Shown: positions 1-7,287, counted from the first letter of the stretch. The stretch is 10,000 bases of DNA from Flavobacterium sp. (GCF_020217025.1 NZ_JAIWOF010000008.1:1-10000); one strand, 5' to 3'. Translations and numbers: made by a program. Notes: generated from the letters alone by a model not told the origin.

Positions 1-674
1 TTAGCTAATTCGTCAGCTGCTAAATGCGCTTCTTTAATAATTTTACCAAAAGAAACAATCGTTACATCTGTACCTTCTCTTTTGATATCAGCAACTCCTA
101 ATGGAATAGTGTATTCTCCTTCTGGCACTTCTCCTTTATCACCATACATTTGCTCTGATTCCATGAAAATAACTGGATCGTTATCACGAATAGCTGATTT
201 CAATAAACCTTTAGCATCATAAACAGTTGATGGAACTACTACTTTTAAACCTGGAGTGTTAGCAAACCAGTTTTCAAAAGCTTGTGAGTGTGTTGCACCT
301 AATTGACCTGCTGAAGCTGTTGGACCTCTAAATACCATTGGCATTGGAAATTGTCCAGCAGACATTTGACGCATTTTTGCTGCGTTGTTGATAATTTGGT
401 CAATTCCTACTAATGAGAAGTTGAACGTCATGAATTCTACAATAGGACGATTCCCGTTCATAGCCGAACCTACAGCGATTCCTGCAAATCCTAACTCTGC
501 AATTGGTGTATCAATTACACGTTTTGGTCCAAATTCATCTAGCATACCTTTTGAAGCTTTGTAAGCTCCATTGTATTCTGCTACTTCTTCACCCATTAAA
601 TATATTGATTCGTCGCGACGCATTTCTTCGCTCATCGCTTCACAAATAGCTTCTCTAAATTGTATCGTTCTCAT
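1..674 (-). CDS. pdhB: Pyruvate dehydrogenase E1 component, beta subunit (3' part missing)
   Basis: Beta subunit of the heterotetrameric E1 of the pyruvate dehydrogenase complex. E1 decarboxylates pyruvate using thiamine diphosphate and passes the acetyl group to E2 lipoate. The minus-strand frame is open from ATG at 674-672 to the window edge, giving 224 complete codons; family members are usually about 325 residues, so roughly the last 100 lie outside. The translation begins MRTIQFREAICEAMSEEM and shows the E1-beta landmarks: GEEVAEYNGAYK near residues 28-39, the DTPIAELGFAGIAVG segment at 55-69 with Glu60 in the place of the cofactor-activating glutamate, and GATHSQ at 126-131. The start is supported by a good promoter match 29 bp upstream. 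It is divergent from etfB. Related 2-oxoacid dehydrogenase beta subunits (branched-chain, acetoin) share these motifs. PDH is preferred because of the near-textbook PdhB N-terminus; the alpha and E2 genes are not visible to confirm it. Confidence 0.93.
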   Translation of the reverse strand, partial: MRTIQFREAICEAMSEEMRRDESIYLMGEEVAEYNGAYKASKGMLDEFGPKRVIDTPIAELGFAGIAVGSAMNGNRPIVEFMTFNFSLVGIDQIINNAAKMRQMSAGQFPMPMVFRGPTASAGQLGATHSQAFENWFANTPGLKVVVPSTVYDAKGLLKSAIRDNDPVIFMESEQMYGDKGEVPEGEYTIPLGVADIKREGTDVTIVSFGKIIKEAHLAADELA

Positions 675-702
675 GAAATTAATTTCTTTGAATTATGATT
701 GG

Positions 703-731
703 CAAAAGTAAGAAAAATAAAATTATTCCAA
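703..731 (-). promoter_or_regulatory. Bacteroidota-type promoter for pdhB
   Basis: Read on the minus strand this is TTG (731-729), an 18-nt spacer, then TACTTTTG (710-703), a full match to the TTG-N17-23-TAnnTTTG consensus known for Bacteroides and Flavobacterium. Transcription would start near 697, leaving a leader of about 20-25 nt before the ATG at 674. The arrangement is seen directly; activity is inferred. Confidence 0.7.
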
Positions 732-738
732 TTCGTTA

Positions 739-827
739 TTAAAAAAAATGAATTTACTTTCTACTACAACCTTATAGTATTAAAAAAATGCATTTTAAGG
801 TTGTTAAAAAAACATCATTTTAAACAA
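739..827. repeat. Cluster of small direct and inverted repeats in the pdhB-etfB spacer
   Basis: The 272-bp divergent spacer (675-946) holds no gene. In its middle are two near-identical copies of TTAAAAAAA-TG-CATTTTAA (780-798 and 804-823, the second with CAT in place of TG), 24 nt apart, and a weaker third copy near 739-753. Overlapping them are an inverted repeat ACAACCTTA (766-774) / TAAGGTTGT (796-804), a perfect 12-bp palindrome AAAATGCATTTT (785-796), and TTGTTAAAA (801-809) facing TTTTAAACAA (818-827). They lie between the two divergent promoters, where a regulator could bind, but such A/T-rich repeats also arise by chance in DNA of this composition. Confidence 0.5.
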
Positions 828-904
828 TTCGTAAAAAAAAGCTAATTTATCTAAGAAAAACATATTTATTATGCGTGCATAGTTTTTATTTAGAAATTAT
901 TTTG

Positions 905-912
905 TATTTTTG
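905..912 (+). promoter_or_regulatory. Possible -7 element of the etfBA promoter
   Basis: TATTTTTG matches the TAnnTTTG -7 consensus and sits 34 nt before the etfB ATG. No TTG lies at the usual distance upstream, only a T-run at 883-887, so the -33 element is weak or replaced by an activator site. The match is easy to obtain in T-rich DNA, so this is tentative. Confidence 0.45.
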
Positions 913-946
913 GGACTGAAAATATTCACTAACAAAATACATAAAA

Positions 947-1693
947 ATGAAAATATTAGTTTGCATCAGTCACGTACCTGATACTACTTCAAAGATTAAT
1001 TTTGTCAATGGTGACAGCGAATTTGACACGAATGGTGTTCAATTTGTAATTAATCCTAATGATGAATTTGGTTTAACAAGAGCCATTTGGTTTAAAGAGC
1101 AACAAGGAGCAAATGTTACAGTTGTAAACGTTGGTGGAGCTGACGCTGAAGCAACTCTAAGAAAAGCATTAGCTATTGGTGCAGACGAAGCAATTCGTAT
1201 TAACGCAAACCCAACTGACGGAATGTTTGTTGCAAAACAATTAGCAGATGTAGTTAAAAATGGAGGTTACGATTTAGTAATCGCTGGAAAAGAATCATTA
1301 GACTACAACGGTGGAATGGTTCCTGGAATGATGGCTGCTATGTTAGGATACAATTTCGTAAACGCTTGTGTTGGTCTTGATGTAAATGGAAACGAAGCAA
1401 AAGTAACTAGAGAAATTGACGGTGGAAAAGAAACTATTTCTGCAGGTTTACCATTAATTATTGGTGGTCAAAAAGGTTTAGTAGAAGAAAAAGATTTACG
1501 TATTCCAAACATGAGAGGCATCATGATGGCAAGAACTAAAGCTTTAACTTTAGTAGAACCAACAGGAGATGCAACAGCAACTAAAGCCGTTAAATTTGAA
1601 AAACCAGCTGCAAAATCAGCAGTTAAATTAGTAAGTGCTGATAATTTAGATGAGTTAATCAGTTTGTTACACAACGAAGCGAAAGTTATCTAA
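947..1693 (+). CDS. etfB: Electron transfer flavoprotein, beta subunit
   Basis: Small subunit of the soluble FAD-containing electron transfer flavoprotein. With EtfA it takes electrons from acyl-CoA and related dehydrogenases and delivers them to the quinone pool through an ETF:quinone oxidoreductase. At 248 residues it is a normal family length. The N-terminus (MKILVCISHVPDTTSKI) and the FVINPNDEFGLTRAI segment near 33-47 are typical. A VTREIDGGKETISAGLPLIIG stretch at residues 153-173 closely fits the ETF-beta signature, and the following RIPNMRGIMMARTK segment (185-198) is also characteristic. The beta subunit normally binds a structural AMP. The ATG at 947 starts exactly at the conserved N-terminus. 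etfA follows after 25 bp in the same direction, so the two are almost certainly co-transcribed. No dehydrogenase or ETF:quinone oxidoreductase gene is in view to say which electron donor is used. Confidence 0.97.
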   Translation: MKILVCISHVPDTTSKINFVNGDSEFDTNGVQFVINPNDEFGLTRAIWFKEQQGANVTVVNVGGADAEATLRKALAIGADEAIRINANPTDGMFVAKQLADVVKNGGYDLVIAGKESLDYNGGMVPGMMAAMLGYNFVNACVGLDVNGNEAKVTREIDGGKETISAGLPLIIGGQKGLVEEKDLRIPNMRGIMMARTKALTLVEPTGDATATKAVKFEKPAAKSAVKLVSADNLDELISLLHNEAKVI

Positions 1694-1718
1694 TTTCAAA
1701 CCATTAAATTAAAGAATC

Positions 1719-2687
1719 ATGTCAATATTAATATATGCTGAATCAGCAGAAGGAAAAATTAAAAAAGTAGCATTTGAATTAGCTTCTTACGCAAAAAAAG
1801 TTGCTGCTTCAATGGGAACAACAGTTACAGCTGTAACTATCAACAACTCTGACAACAGTGCCTTAGCTGCTTACGGAGTAGACAAAGTTTTAAACGTTTC
1901 TAACGACAAATTAAACAACTTTAGTGCTAAAGCTTACGCTGATGTAATTGCTCAAGCGGCTAAAAAAGAAGGAACTCAAATCGTTTTGGTTTCTTCATCT
2001 ACAGACAGTTTATATTTAGCGCCACTTGTAGCGGTAGCTTTAGAAGCTGGTTATGCATCAAATGTGGTAGCTTTACCAGAAAGCACTTCGCCTTTCCAAG
2101 TGAAAAGAACTGCTTTCTCAAACAAAGCTTTCAATATTACTGAGATTTCAACTCCAGTAAAAGTTTTAGGAATTGCTAAAAACTCTTTCGGATTAGTAGA
2201 AAATGCTGCTACTATGACAGAAGAAAGTTTTGCGCCATCATTAAACGATGCTGATTTCGGAATCAAAGTTGAAAACGTAGAAAAAGTAACTGGAAAAGTA
2301 ACTATCGCTGATGCTGAAATCGTAGTTTCTGCAGGTCGTGGAATGAAAGGTCCAGAAAACTGGGGAATGATTGAAGAATTAGCTTCTGTTTTAGGTGCTG
2401 CAACTGCTTGTTCTAAACCAGTTTCTGATATTGGATGGAGACCTCACAGCGAGCACGTAGGACAAACTGGAAAACCAGTAGCTTCTAATTTATACATTGC
2501 TGTTGGAATTTCTGGAGCAATTCAACATATTGCAGGTATTAACTCATCAAAAGTAAAAGTAGTAATCAACACAGATCCAGAAGCACCTTTCTTTAAAGTT
2601 GCTGATTACGGAGTTGTAGGTGATGCTTTCACTGTAGTGCCTCAATTAATTGAAAAATTAAAAGCATTTAAAGCAAGCAACTCGTAA
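1719..2687 (+). CDS. etfA: Electron transfer flavoprotein, alpha subunit
   Basis: Large, FAD-binding subunit of the electron transfer flavoprotein, partner of the preceding EtfB. It is 322 residues, a standard bacterial length. The N-terminal alpha/beta domain (about 1-185) carries the subunit interface, and the C-terminal domain (about 195-320) is the FAD domain. Visible FAD-site landmarks are SAGRG (204-208), the GWRPHSEHVGQTG segment (239-251), and LYIAVGISGAIQHIAGI (258-274) followed by VVINTDPEAPFF (281-292). Together these closely fit the ETF-alpha signature. The ATG at 1719 gives the expected MSILIYAE start. No strong ribosome-binding site precedes it, as is usual in this phylum. The gene ends the operon: an intrinsic terminator begins 38 bp after the stop codon. 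Confidence 0.97.
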   Translation: MSILIYAESAEGKIKKVAFELASYAKKVAASMGTTVTAVTINNSDNSALAAYGVDKVLNVSNDKLNNFSAKAYADVIAQAAKKEGTQIVLVSSSTDSLYLAPLVAVALEAGYASNVVALPESTSPFQVKRTAFSNKAFNITEISTPVKVLGIAKNSFGLVENAATMTEESFAPSLNDADFGIKVENVEKVTGKVTIADAEIVVSAGRGMKGPENWGMIEELASVLGAATACSKPVSDIGWRPHSEHVGQTGKPVASNLYIAVGISGAIQHIAGINSSKVKVVINTDPEAPFFKVADYGVVGDAFTVVPQLIEKLKAFKASNS

Positions 2688-2724
2688 TAAAATAGTTGTT
2701 TAAAAAATATATTAAATTAAAATT

Positions 2725-2760
2725 AGAGTTATCTTTGTTTAGATAGCTCTTTTTTTTATT
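2725..2760 (+). terminator. Intrinsic terminator of etfBA
   Basis: AGAGTTATCT (2725-2734) pairs with AGATAGCTCT (2741-2750) as a 10-bp stem with one G-U pair and a 6-nt loop, followed at once by seven T residues and ATT. This is a textbook intrinsic terminator placed 38 bp after the etfA stop codon. Confidence 0.88.
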
Positions 2761-2764
2761 TTTG
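2735..2764 (+). promoter_or_regulatory. Promoter match overlapping the etf terminator
   Basis: TTG (2735-2737, in the terminator loop), a 19-nt spacer and TATTTTTG (2757-2764, formed by the end of the T-tract) together match the Bacteroidota TTG-N17-23-TAnnTTTG promoter. It would start transcription near 2770 and serve the DUF151-nupG-thyA gene set. The -7 match comes cheaply from a T-run, so confidence is moderate. A one-mismatch alternative, TGACTTTG, lies near 2802-2809. Confidence 0.5.
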
Positions 2765-2768
2765 GAGC

Positions 2769-2799
2769 AAATGGCTAACCGTTTTTCTGTTAGCCATTT
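2769..2799 (+). promoter_or_regulatory. Perfect 11-bp hairpin in the leader before the DUF151 gene
   Basis: AAATGGCTAAC (2769-2779) is perfectly complementary to GTTAGCCATTT (2789-2799) across a 9-nt loop. Only a weak T-run follows, so it is a poor terminator. If the promoter at 2735-2764 is used, this stem would form the very 5' end of the mRNA, where it could protect the transcript from decay. A back-up terminator for etfA or an operator are alternatives. Confidence 0.6.
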
Positions 2800-2864
2800 T
2801 CTGACTTTGTGATTGTATTTAAAATCCGAATCAGAGTATCAAAAAAATGATAATTAACAATTAA

Positions 2865-3488
2865 ATGAGTTTAGTAAAATTAACTATAAAAGGTATTTCC
2901 TACAGCCAAACGCAAAACGGAGCTTATGCCTTAATCTTAAATGAAGTGGATGGCGAGCGAAAACTTCCAATTGTTATTGGTGCTTTTGAAGCCCAATCGA
3001 TTGCTATTGCTTTAGAAAAAGAAATTAAACCGCCTCGCCCACTTACACACGATTTATTTAAAAACTTTGCCGACCGATTTGACATCGTAGTAAAACAAGT
3101 GATTATTCATAAATTAGTAGATGGTGTTTTCTATTCGAGTATTATTTGCGAAAGAGACAAAATCGAGGAAATTATTGATGCTCGTACTTCAGATGCGATT
3201 GCGTTAGCTTTGCGTTTTAACGCACCTATTTTTACTTACAAAAATATCTTGGACAAAGCCGGAATTTACCTAAGCATCAATCCAGCCGAAAATACCGAAA
3301 ACCAAGAAAACGACGACATCCTTTCTACTCCAGAAACTTTTGGGCAAGAAGATGTAGTGGTTCCTGCGGATAGTTATTCGGGTTATTCGCTAAAAGAATT
3401 ATACCAAAAATTAGACGAAGCTGTGCAAAACGAGGACTACGAAAAAGCAGCAAAAATCAGAGATGAAATCTCAAAAAAAGAATCTTAA
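2865..3488 (+). CDS. Bifunctional nuclease family protein (DUF151) with C-terminal UVR motif
   Basis: A 207-residue protein with an N-terminal DUF151 / bifunctional nuclease domain (about 1-135) and a C-terminal UVR motif (about 173-205). DUF151 hallmarks are LPIVIGAFEAQSIAIALE (34-51), the RPLTHDLF segment (58-65) and the ARTSDAIALALRFNAPIF block near residues 106-123. The tail LKELYQKLDEAVQNEDYEKA and the following KIRDEI fit the UVR helix pair, known from UvrB/UvrC and ClpC-type proteins, where it mediates protein contacts. Between them lies a low-complexity linker rich in Asn, Glu and Asp. Plant and bacterial DUF151 proteins have been described as RNase/DNase enzymes, but the physiological role in Bacteroidota is not settled. 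It heads a run of closely spaced genes, with the permease 18 bp downstream. Family assignment is strong; a nuclease activity here is inference. Confidence 0.92.
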   Translation: MSLVKLTIKGISYSQTQNGAYALILNEVDGERKLPIVIGAFEAQSIAIALEKEIKPPRPLTHDLFKNFADRFDIVVKQVIIHKLVDGVFYSSIICERDKIEEIIDARTSDAIALALRFNAPIFTYKNILDKAGIYLSINPAENTENQENDDILSTPETFGQEDVVVPADSYSGYSLKELYQKLDEAVQNEDYEKAAKIRDEISKKES

Positions 3489-3506
3489 AACTTTAATGAA
3501 ACTAAC

Positions 3507-4766
3507 ATGAATGTAAAATTCAGATTAACGTTAATGAACTTTTTCCAGTTCTTCGTTTGGGGAGCTTGGCTTATTACAGTAGCAAACTATTGGTTTGGAA
3601 CTAAAAATTGGGATGGAGCACAATTTGGAGCTATTTTCTCTACTATGGGAATCGCTTCGATTTTTATGCCAACAATTTGCGGAATCGTTGCCGACCGTTG
3701 GATAAACGCCGAAAAATTATACGGAGCACTTCACATTTTAGGAGGATTAACCTTAATGTATGTACCACAAGTTAGCAATCCTTCCGATTTCTTTTGGGTA
3801 ATTTTAGTAGCCATGATTTTTTACATGCCAACCATTGCTCTTTCTAATTCCGTTGCTTATAACGCTTTGAAAAAAGGCGGTTTGGATGTGGTGAAAGATT
3901 TTCCACCTATTCGTGTTTGGGGAACTATTGGTTTCATTGTAGCGATGTGGATTACCAATTTAACTGGAAATAAAGCTTCTGAAAATCAATTTTACATTGC
4001 TGCAATTGCTGCGATTTTCTTGGGAATTTATGCCTTCACTTTACCAAAATGTGAACCTGAAGGAAAAACTGCAGAAAACAAATCGTTTATGGAACTCATA
4101 GGATTGAGTTCGTTTAAATTATTTGCCGATTATAAATTAGCGTTATTCTTTGTTTTCAGTATGTTCCTTGGAGCCGCTTTACAATTAACAAATGCTTATG
4201 GTGATGTGTTTTTAGATGATTTCAAACACAATCCAGTTTATGCTGATTCATTAGTGGTAAAATATTCGACTTTAATTATGTCGATTTCTCAAATTTCGGA
4301 AACTTTATTCATCTTAGCGATTCCGTTTTTCTTGAGACGTTTTGGAATCAAACAAGTAATGTTGTTTAGCATGATTGCTTGGGTATTACGTTTCGGTTTA
4401 TTCGCTTACGGAAATCCAGGTGATGGATTATGGATGATTATTTTATCGTGTATCGTGTACGGAATGGCATTTGATTTCTTCAATATTTCAGGTTCATTAT
4501 TCGTAGAAACCTCAACCGATTCTAAGATTCGTTCTTCGGCACAAGGTTTATTTATGATGATGACCAACGGATTTGGAGCGGTTTTAGGAAGTGTTGTAAG
4601 TGGACAAATCATTAGTTTATACTTTACTGATGCTGCTACAGGAGAAAAAGATTGGCACAACATCTGGTTAACCTTTGCAGCTTACGCGTTAGTAATTGCA
4701 ATTGCATTTGCTGTTTTATTCAAACACAAACATAATCCAAAAGACGTTTCAACTATAAATCACTAA
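3507..4766 (+). CDS. nupG: NupG-like nucleoside:H+ symporter (major facilitator superfamily)
   Basis: A 419-residue inner-membrane transporter, nearly the same length as E. coli NupG (about 418). Its hydrophobic profile fits twelve membrane segments, with the first at about residues 8-28 (LMNFFQFFVWGAWLITVANY). The split between halves falls near the charged loop at 190-205. The N-terminal NFFQFFVWGAWL, the GIVADRW loop after TM2 and FPPIRVWGTIGFIVAMW (near 132-148) are characteristic of the nucleoside H+ symporter family (NupG/XapB) rather than of general MFS carriers. It would import nucleosides by proton symport. The next gene starts 4 bp after its stop codon, and thyA follows two genes on, which fits a nucleoside and thymidylate supply theme. 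Exact substrate range cannot be read from the sequence. Confidence 0.9.
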   Translation: MNVKFRLTLMNFFQFFVWGAWLITVANYWFGTKNWDGAQFGAIFSTMGIASIFMPTICGIVADRWINAEKLYGALHILGGLTLMYVPQVSNPSDFFWVILVAMIFYMPTIALSNSVAYNALKKGGLDVVKDFPPIRVWGTIGFIVAMWITNLTGNKASENQFYIAAIAAIFLGIYAFTLPKCEPEGKTAENKSFMELIGLSSFKLFADYKLALFFVFSMFLGAALQLTNAYGDVFLDDFKHNPVYADSLVVKYSTLIMSISQISETLFILAIPFFLRRFGIKQVMLFSMIAWVLRFGLFAYGNPGDGLWMIILSCIVYGMAFDFFNISGSLFVETSTDSKIRSSAQGLFMMMTNGFGAVLGSVVSGQIISLYFTDAATGEKDWHNIWLTFAAYALVIAIAFAVLFKHKHNPKDVSTINH

Positions 4767-4770
4767 AAGT

Positions 4771-5109
4771 ATGTTTGTAAATCATTTTTATGACTGCCCA
4801 AGTTGTAACACCAAAAACAAAGTTTCAATCGAGGAAGAAGATAGAGGGAAATTACAAATGAAAAAAGGCAATGAAATTGGCTATACTTGTAACTCATGTC
4901 ATAAAAAAGAAAATATACACATCAATAAAATTTATGCCGAATCTTCAAAAATAATTTATTTAATAGCCATAATAATAAGTTGCGCATTAACAATTATATT
5001 TTGGAATCTTGGCTTTATAATTACATTATCATTCGGCTTACCAATGATGATTTATTTATACCAACAAAGTATCGCCAGAAACTTTAATAACTATAAGATT
5101 AGAAAATAA
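4771..5109 (+). CDS. Small zinc-ribbon, two-TM membrane protein of unknown function
   Basis: A 112-residue protein I do not recognise as a named family. The N-terminal part carries two CxxC knuckles, Cys9-Pro-Ser-Cys12 and Cys40-Asn-Ser-Cys43, separated by 27 residues, which is the spacing of a zinc-ribbon that would bind one zinc ion. After a short linker come two hydrophobic segments (about 60-78 and 80-98), then a basic tail ending NNYKIRK. The likely picture is a cytoplasmic zinc-ribbon anchored in the inner membrane by a TM hairpin. It begins only 4 bp after the nupG stop and ends 25 bp before thyA, so it is probably co-transcribed and translationally coupled with nupG. Its DNA is A+T-richer than that of thyA, so it may be a later insertion in the operon. 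It is short, but the ribbon pattern and tight packing argue for a real gene. Confidence 0.8.
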   Translation: MFVNHFYDCPSCNTKNKVSIEEEDRGKLQMKKGNEIGYTCNSCHKKENIHINKIYAESSKIIYLIAIIISCALTIIFWNLGFIITLSFGLPMMIYLYQQSIARNFNNYKIRK

Positions 5110-5134
5110 AATCTAATATAACAAGGTCAAAAAA

Positions 5135-5959
5135 ATGCAACAATATCACGATTTAGTAAAACACGTATTAGCAAACGGCAACCAAAAAGGCGACCGTACC
5201 GGAACTGGAACCTTAAGTGTGTTTGGGTACCAAATGCGTTTTGATTTAAGCGAAGGTTTCCCAATGGTAACCACTAAGAAACTCCACTTAAAATCGATTA
5301 TTTACGAATTGTTGTGGTTTTTAAAAGGCGATACGAATATCAAATATTTACAAGAAAACGGTGTAAAAATTTGGGACGAATGGGCGGATAAAAATGGCGA
5401 TTTGGGTCCGGTTTATGGCCACCAATGGCGCAATTGGAACAGCGAAGAAATTGACCAAATTACCGAATTAATCGAAACGCTAAAAACCAATCCAAACAGT
5501 AGAAGAATGTTAGTTTCTGCTTGGAATCCCAGTGTTTTGCCGGATACTTCAGTTTCGTTTGCGGAAAATGTTGCCAATGGAAAAGCCGCTTTGCCTCCAT
5601 GTCATGCGTTTTTTCAATTTTATGTGGCGGATGGAAAATTAAGTTGCCAGTTGTACCAACGCAGTGCTGATATTTTCTTAGGCGTTCCGTTTAATATTGC
5701 TTCTTATGCTTTGTTTACGATGATGATTGCACAAGTTTGCGATTTACAAGTAGGCGAATTCATCCACACCTTTGGTGATGCACACATTTACAACAACCAT
5801 ATGGAACAATTAGAATTACAATTGTCTCGCGAGTGCCGACCTTTACCAACGATGAAACTAAACCCAGAAATTAAAAATATTTTCGATTTCAAATTTGAAG
5901 ATTTCACGTTAGAAGGCTATGACCCACATCCGCATATTAAGGGAGTTGTGGCGGTTTAG
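5135..5959 (+). CDS. thyA: Thymidylate synthase
   Basis: Folate-dependent thymidylate synthase: it methylates dUMP to dTMP with methylene-tetrahydrofolate, releasing dihydrofolate, in the cytoplasm. The length is 274 residues against 264 in E. coli; the extra ten lie just before the active site (about 138-150, [13 protein letters not shown]). Catalytic and binding landmarks are all present: [12 protein letters not shown] with Arg21 for the dUMP phosphate, [12 protein letters not shown] with Arg123 and Arg124, [11 protein letters not shown] with nucleophile Cys156, [13 protein letters not shown] with Asp179 and Asn187, and the [12 protein letters not shown] block. The C-terminus ends in VVAV, as expected for the closing tail. 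The ATG at 5135 matches the family start ([12 protein letters not shown]). A short AAGG stretch lies 8 nt upstream, a possible weak ribosome site. It is last in the tight gene run beginning at 2865, and its product dihydrofolate is the substrate of the dfr gene 2 kb downstream. Confidence 0.98.
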   Translation: MQQYHDLVKHVLANGNQKGDRTGTGTLSVFGYQMRFDLSEGFPMVTTKKLHLKSIIYELLWFLKGDTNIKYLQENGVKIWDEWADKNGDLGPVYGHQWRNWNSEEIDQITELIETLKTNPNSRRMLVSAWNPSVLPDTSVSFAENVANGKAALPPCHAFFQFYVADGKLSCQLYQRSADIFLGVPFNIASYALFTMMIAQVCDLQVGEFIHTFGDAHIYNNHMEQLELQLSRECRPLPTMKLNPEIKNIFDFKFEDFTLEGYDPHPHIKGVVAV

Positions 5960-6085
5960 GAATTAACAACAGACTGATTAATACAAAATCAAAAAAATTA
6001 AGATGTATATGAATGTTTTATAATAATTACATAAATCGTCTCTAATTTTATTTGAAATTAAACTTCTATTTAAAAATAAAAATTC

Positions 6086-7087
6086 TTGACTTATAGTGAG
6101 CACATTGAAGAGATTAGAAAACGAACTAATGTTGCATTAGTAAAAGAAGTAGATTTTGAATTCGATTTTACAAATCCTGAATTTGCAAAGAACGTATTGA
6201 ATATTTGCATTGAGGAAGCAAATATTGTACGTGAAAAATTCAAAATTAATCTTTGTTTTGGGATCAGATTTTATGACAAAATAAATGCTAGTGCAAGTAT
6301 TGAAAATGGAAATACAATTTTAATTAATCATAAATTAATCAATGAATTAGAAAATGTAATTAATAAAAATATCAAATTATATTTTCAAGACCAATTTACA
6401 AAAATTTCAAATATTCCCCTCAACGAAGATGACCTCTTCCAAATGTATACTAAGCTATGTACCACATACCTTTTTTATCATGAGTTAGCACATATATTTC
6501 AATTAAATAAAGCTAAAAATCCTTCTCAATTTTCATTTACAGAACAATATGAATATAATTCTGTGTTTAATATTAAAAATCATATATATGAATTAGACGC
6601 AGATTTATTTGGAATAACCTTTAGTACTGCTTTCTTTTTAGGCTATCCATTCCAAACTAAATATCTCAATAACCCAGTAATTCAATTTCATTTACTAACA
6701 TTATACATTGGCATAATTGGTAGTTTATTTATTACGTTTTCAAACAAAAAGCATAAAGAAATTTACTTCAAAGAAAATTCCCATCCTCACCAAATAATTA
6801 GAATTTACTCATGTATTGAACAAATAATGTTTACTTTCTCTAACTATGTGAAATACTCATCTGATTTGGGACCTAAATCCCCATATTCTAAAACAATTAT
6901 TTTAAAAGCCTATTCATTATTAGATTTTCAACATAATATAACGTCATTAAATTATTCAGAAATAGCAGAAAAGAATATCAGGGAAATTGATGCTTACACT
7001 GAAGAAATTGAAATACTAAATAACAATTATCACGAATTAACTAGACATAATGGTAGAGAAATATACAACATTTTATCGAAACTTTAA
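6086..7087 (+). CDS. HExxH metalloprotease-like protein, possibly Lit-type (peptidase U49)
   Basis: A 333-residue reading frame with the core of a zinc metalloprotease: HELAH at residues 132-136 (two zinc-ligand histidines and the catalytic glutamate), then ELDAD at 169-173, where Glu169 would be the third ligand, and later HPHQIIRIYSCI near 233-244. The order HExxH, ExxAD, HPxxxxRI is shared by M48-type enzymes and by Lit (family U49), the E. coli prophage protein that cleaves EF-Tu during phage T4 infection. My recollection of Lit includes a similar HPxxxxRIYSCI stretch, so Lit-like is the favoured guess, unproven. One hydrophobic segment lies near 203-218 and a coiled-coil-prone tail near 300-315. 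No ATG precedes residue 120 in this frame. An in-frame stop at 6077 leaves TTG at 6086 as the only plausible start, so a TTG start or 5' truncation must be considered. The DNA is poorer in G+C than thyA (9 of 60 bases at 6301-6360), suggesting acquisition. No clear promoter or terminator is seen. Confidence 0.75.
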   Translation: MTYSEHIEEIRKRTNVALVKEVDFEFDFTNPEFAKNVLNICIEEANIVREKFKINLCFGIRFYDKINASASIENGNTILINHKLINELENVINKNIKLYFQDQFTKISNIPLNEDDLFQMYTKLCTTYLFYHELAHIFQLNKAKNPSQFSFTEQYEYNSVFNIKNHIYELDADLFGITFSTAFFLGYPFQTKYLNNPVIQFHLLTLYIGIIGSLFITFSNKKHKEIYFKENSHPHQIIRIYSCIEQIMFTFSNYVKYSSDLGPKSPYSKTIILKAYSLLDFQHNITSLNYSEIAEKNIREIDAYTEEIEILNNNYHELTRHNGREIYNILSKL

Positions 7088-7287
7088 AGTTAAAATTAGT
7101 GAACAAAACTTGAAATCGGGAAATATTTAACAAATCATTTTATTGTAAAGCAATCTTCAAAAAATAAAAATTTAAAATCTTTTAAAGCATTTTTGATTAA
7201 GGTTCTATTTTAGTTGTAGAACAATTTTAAATAATTCCCCACAAAATACTACCTTAGCGTTTTCATTCGTTTCCTAAACCTTGCATT
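7088..7287. other. A+T-rich spacer with a weak hairpin
   Basis: No gene is visible in these 200 bp. GTTCTA (7202-7207) faces TAGAAC (7217-7222) across a 9-nt loop and is followed by AATTTTAAAT, which could be a weak terminator for the preceding gene. TACCTTAG (7250-7257) differs by one base from the TAnnTTTG promoter element and lies 31 bp before the next ATG, but no TTG sits at the right distance upstream. Confidence 0.35.

Noticed and set aside
1468..1674. Minus-strand open frame opposite etfB, 68 codons
   Set aside because: It lies wholly inside the strongly supported etfB gene and has no recognisable protein features or start context.
2051..2266. Minus-strand open frame opposite etfA, 71 codons
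   Set aside because: It is antisense to a conserved gene, its composition mirrors etfA codons, and there is no promoter.
4406..4663. Minus-strand open frame opposite the nucleoside permease gene
   Set aside because: It is a by-product of the permease codon pattern; the encoded chain shows no domain.
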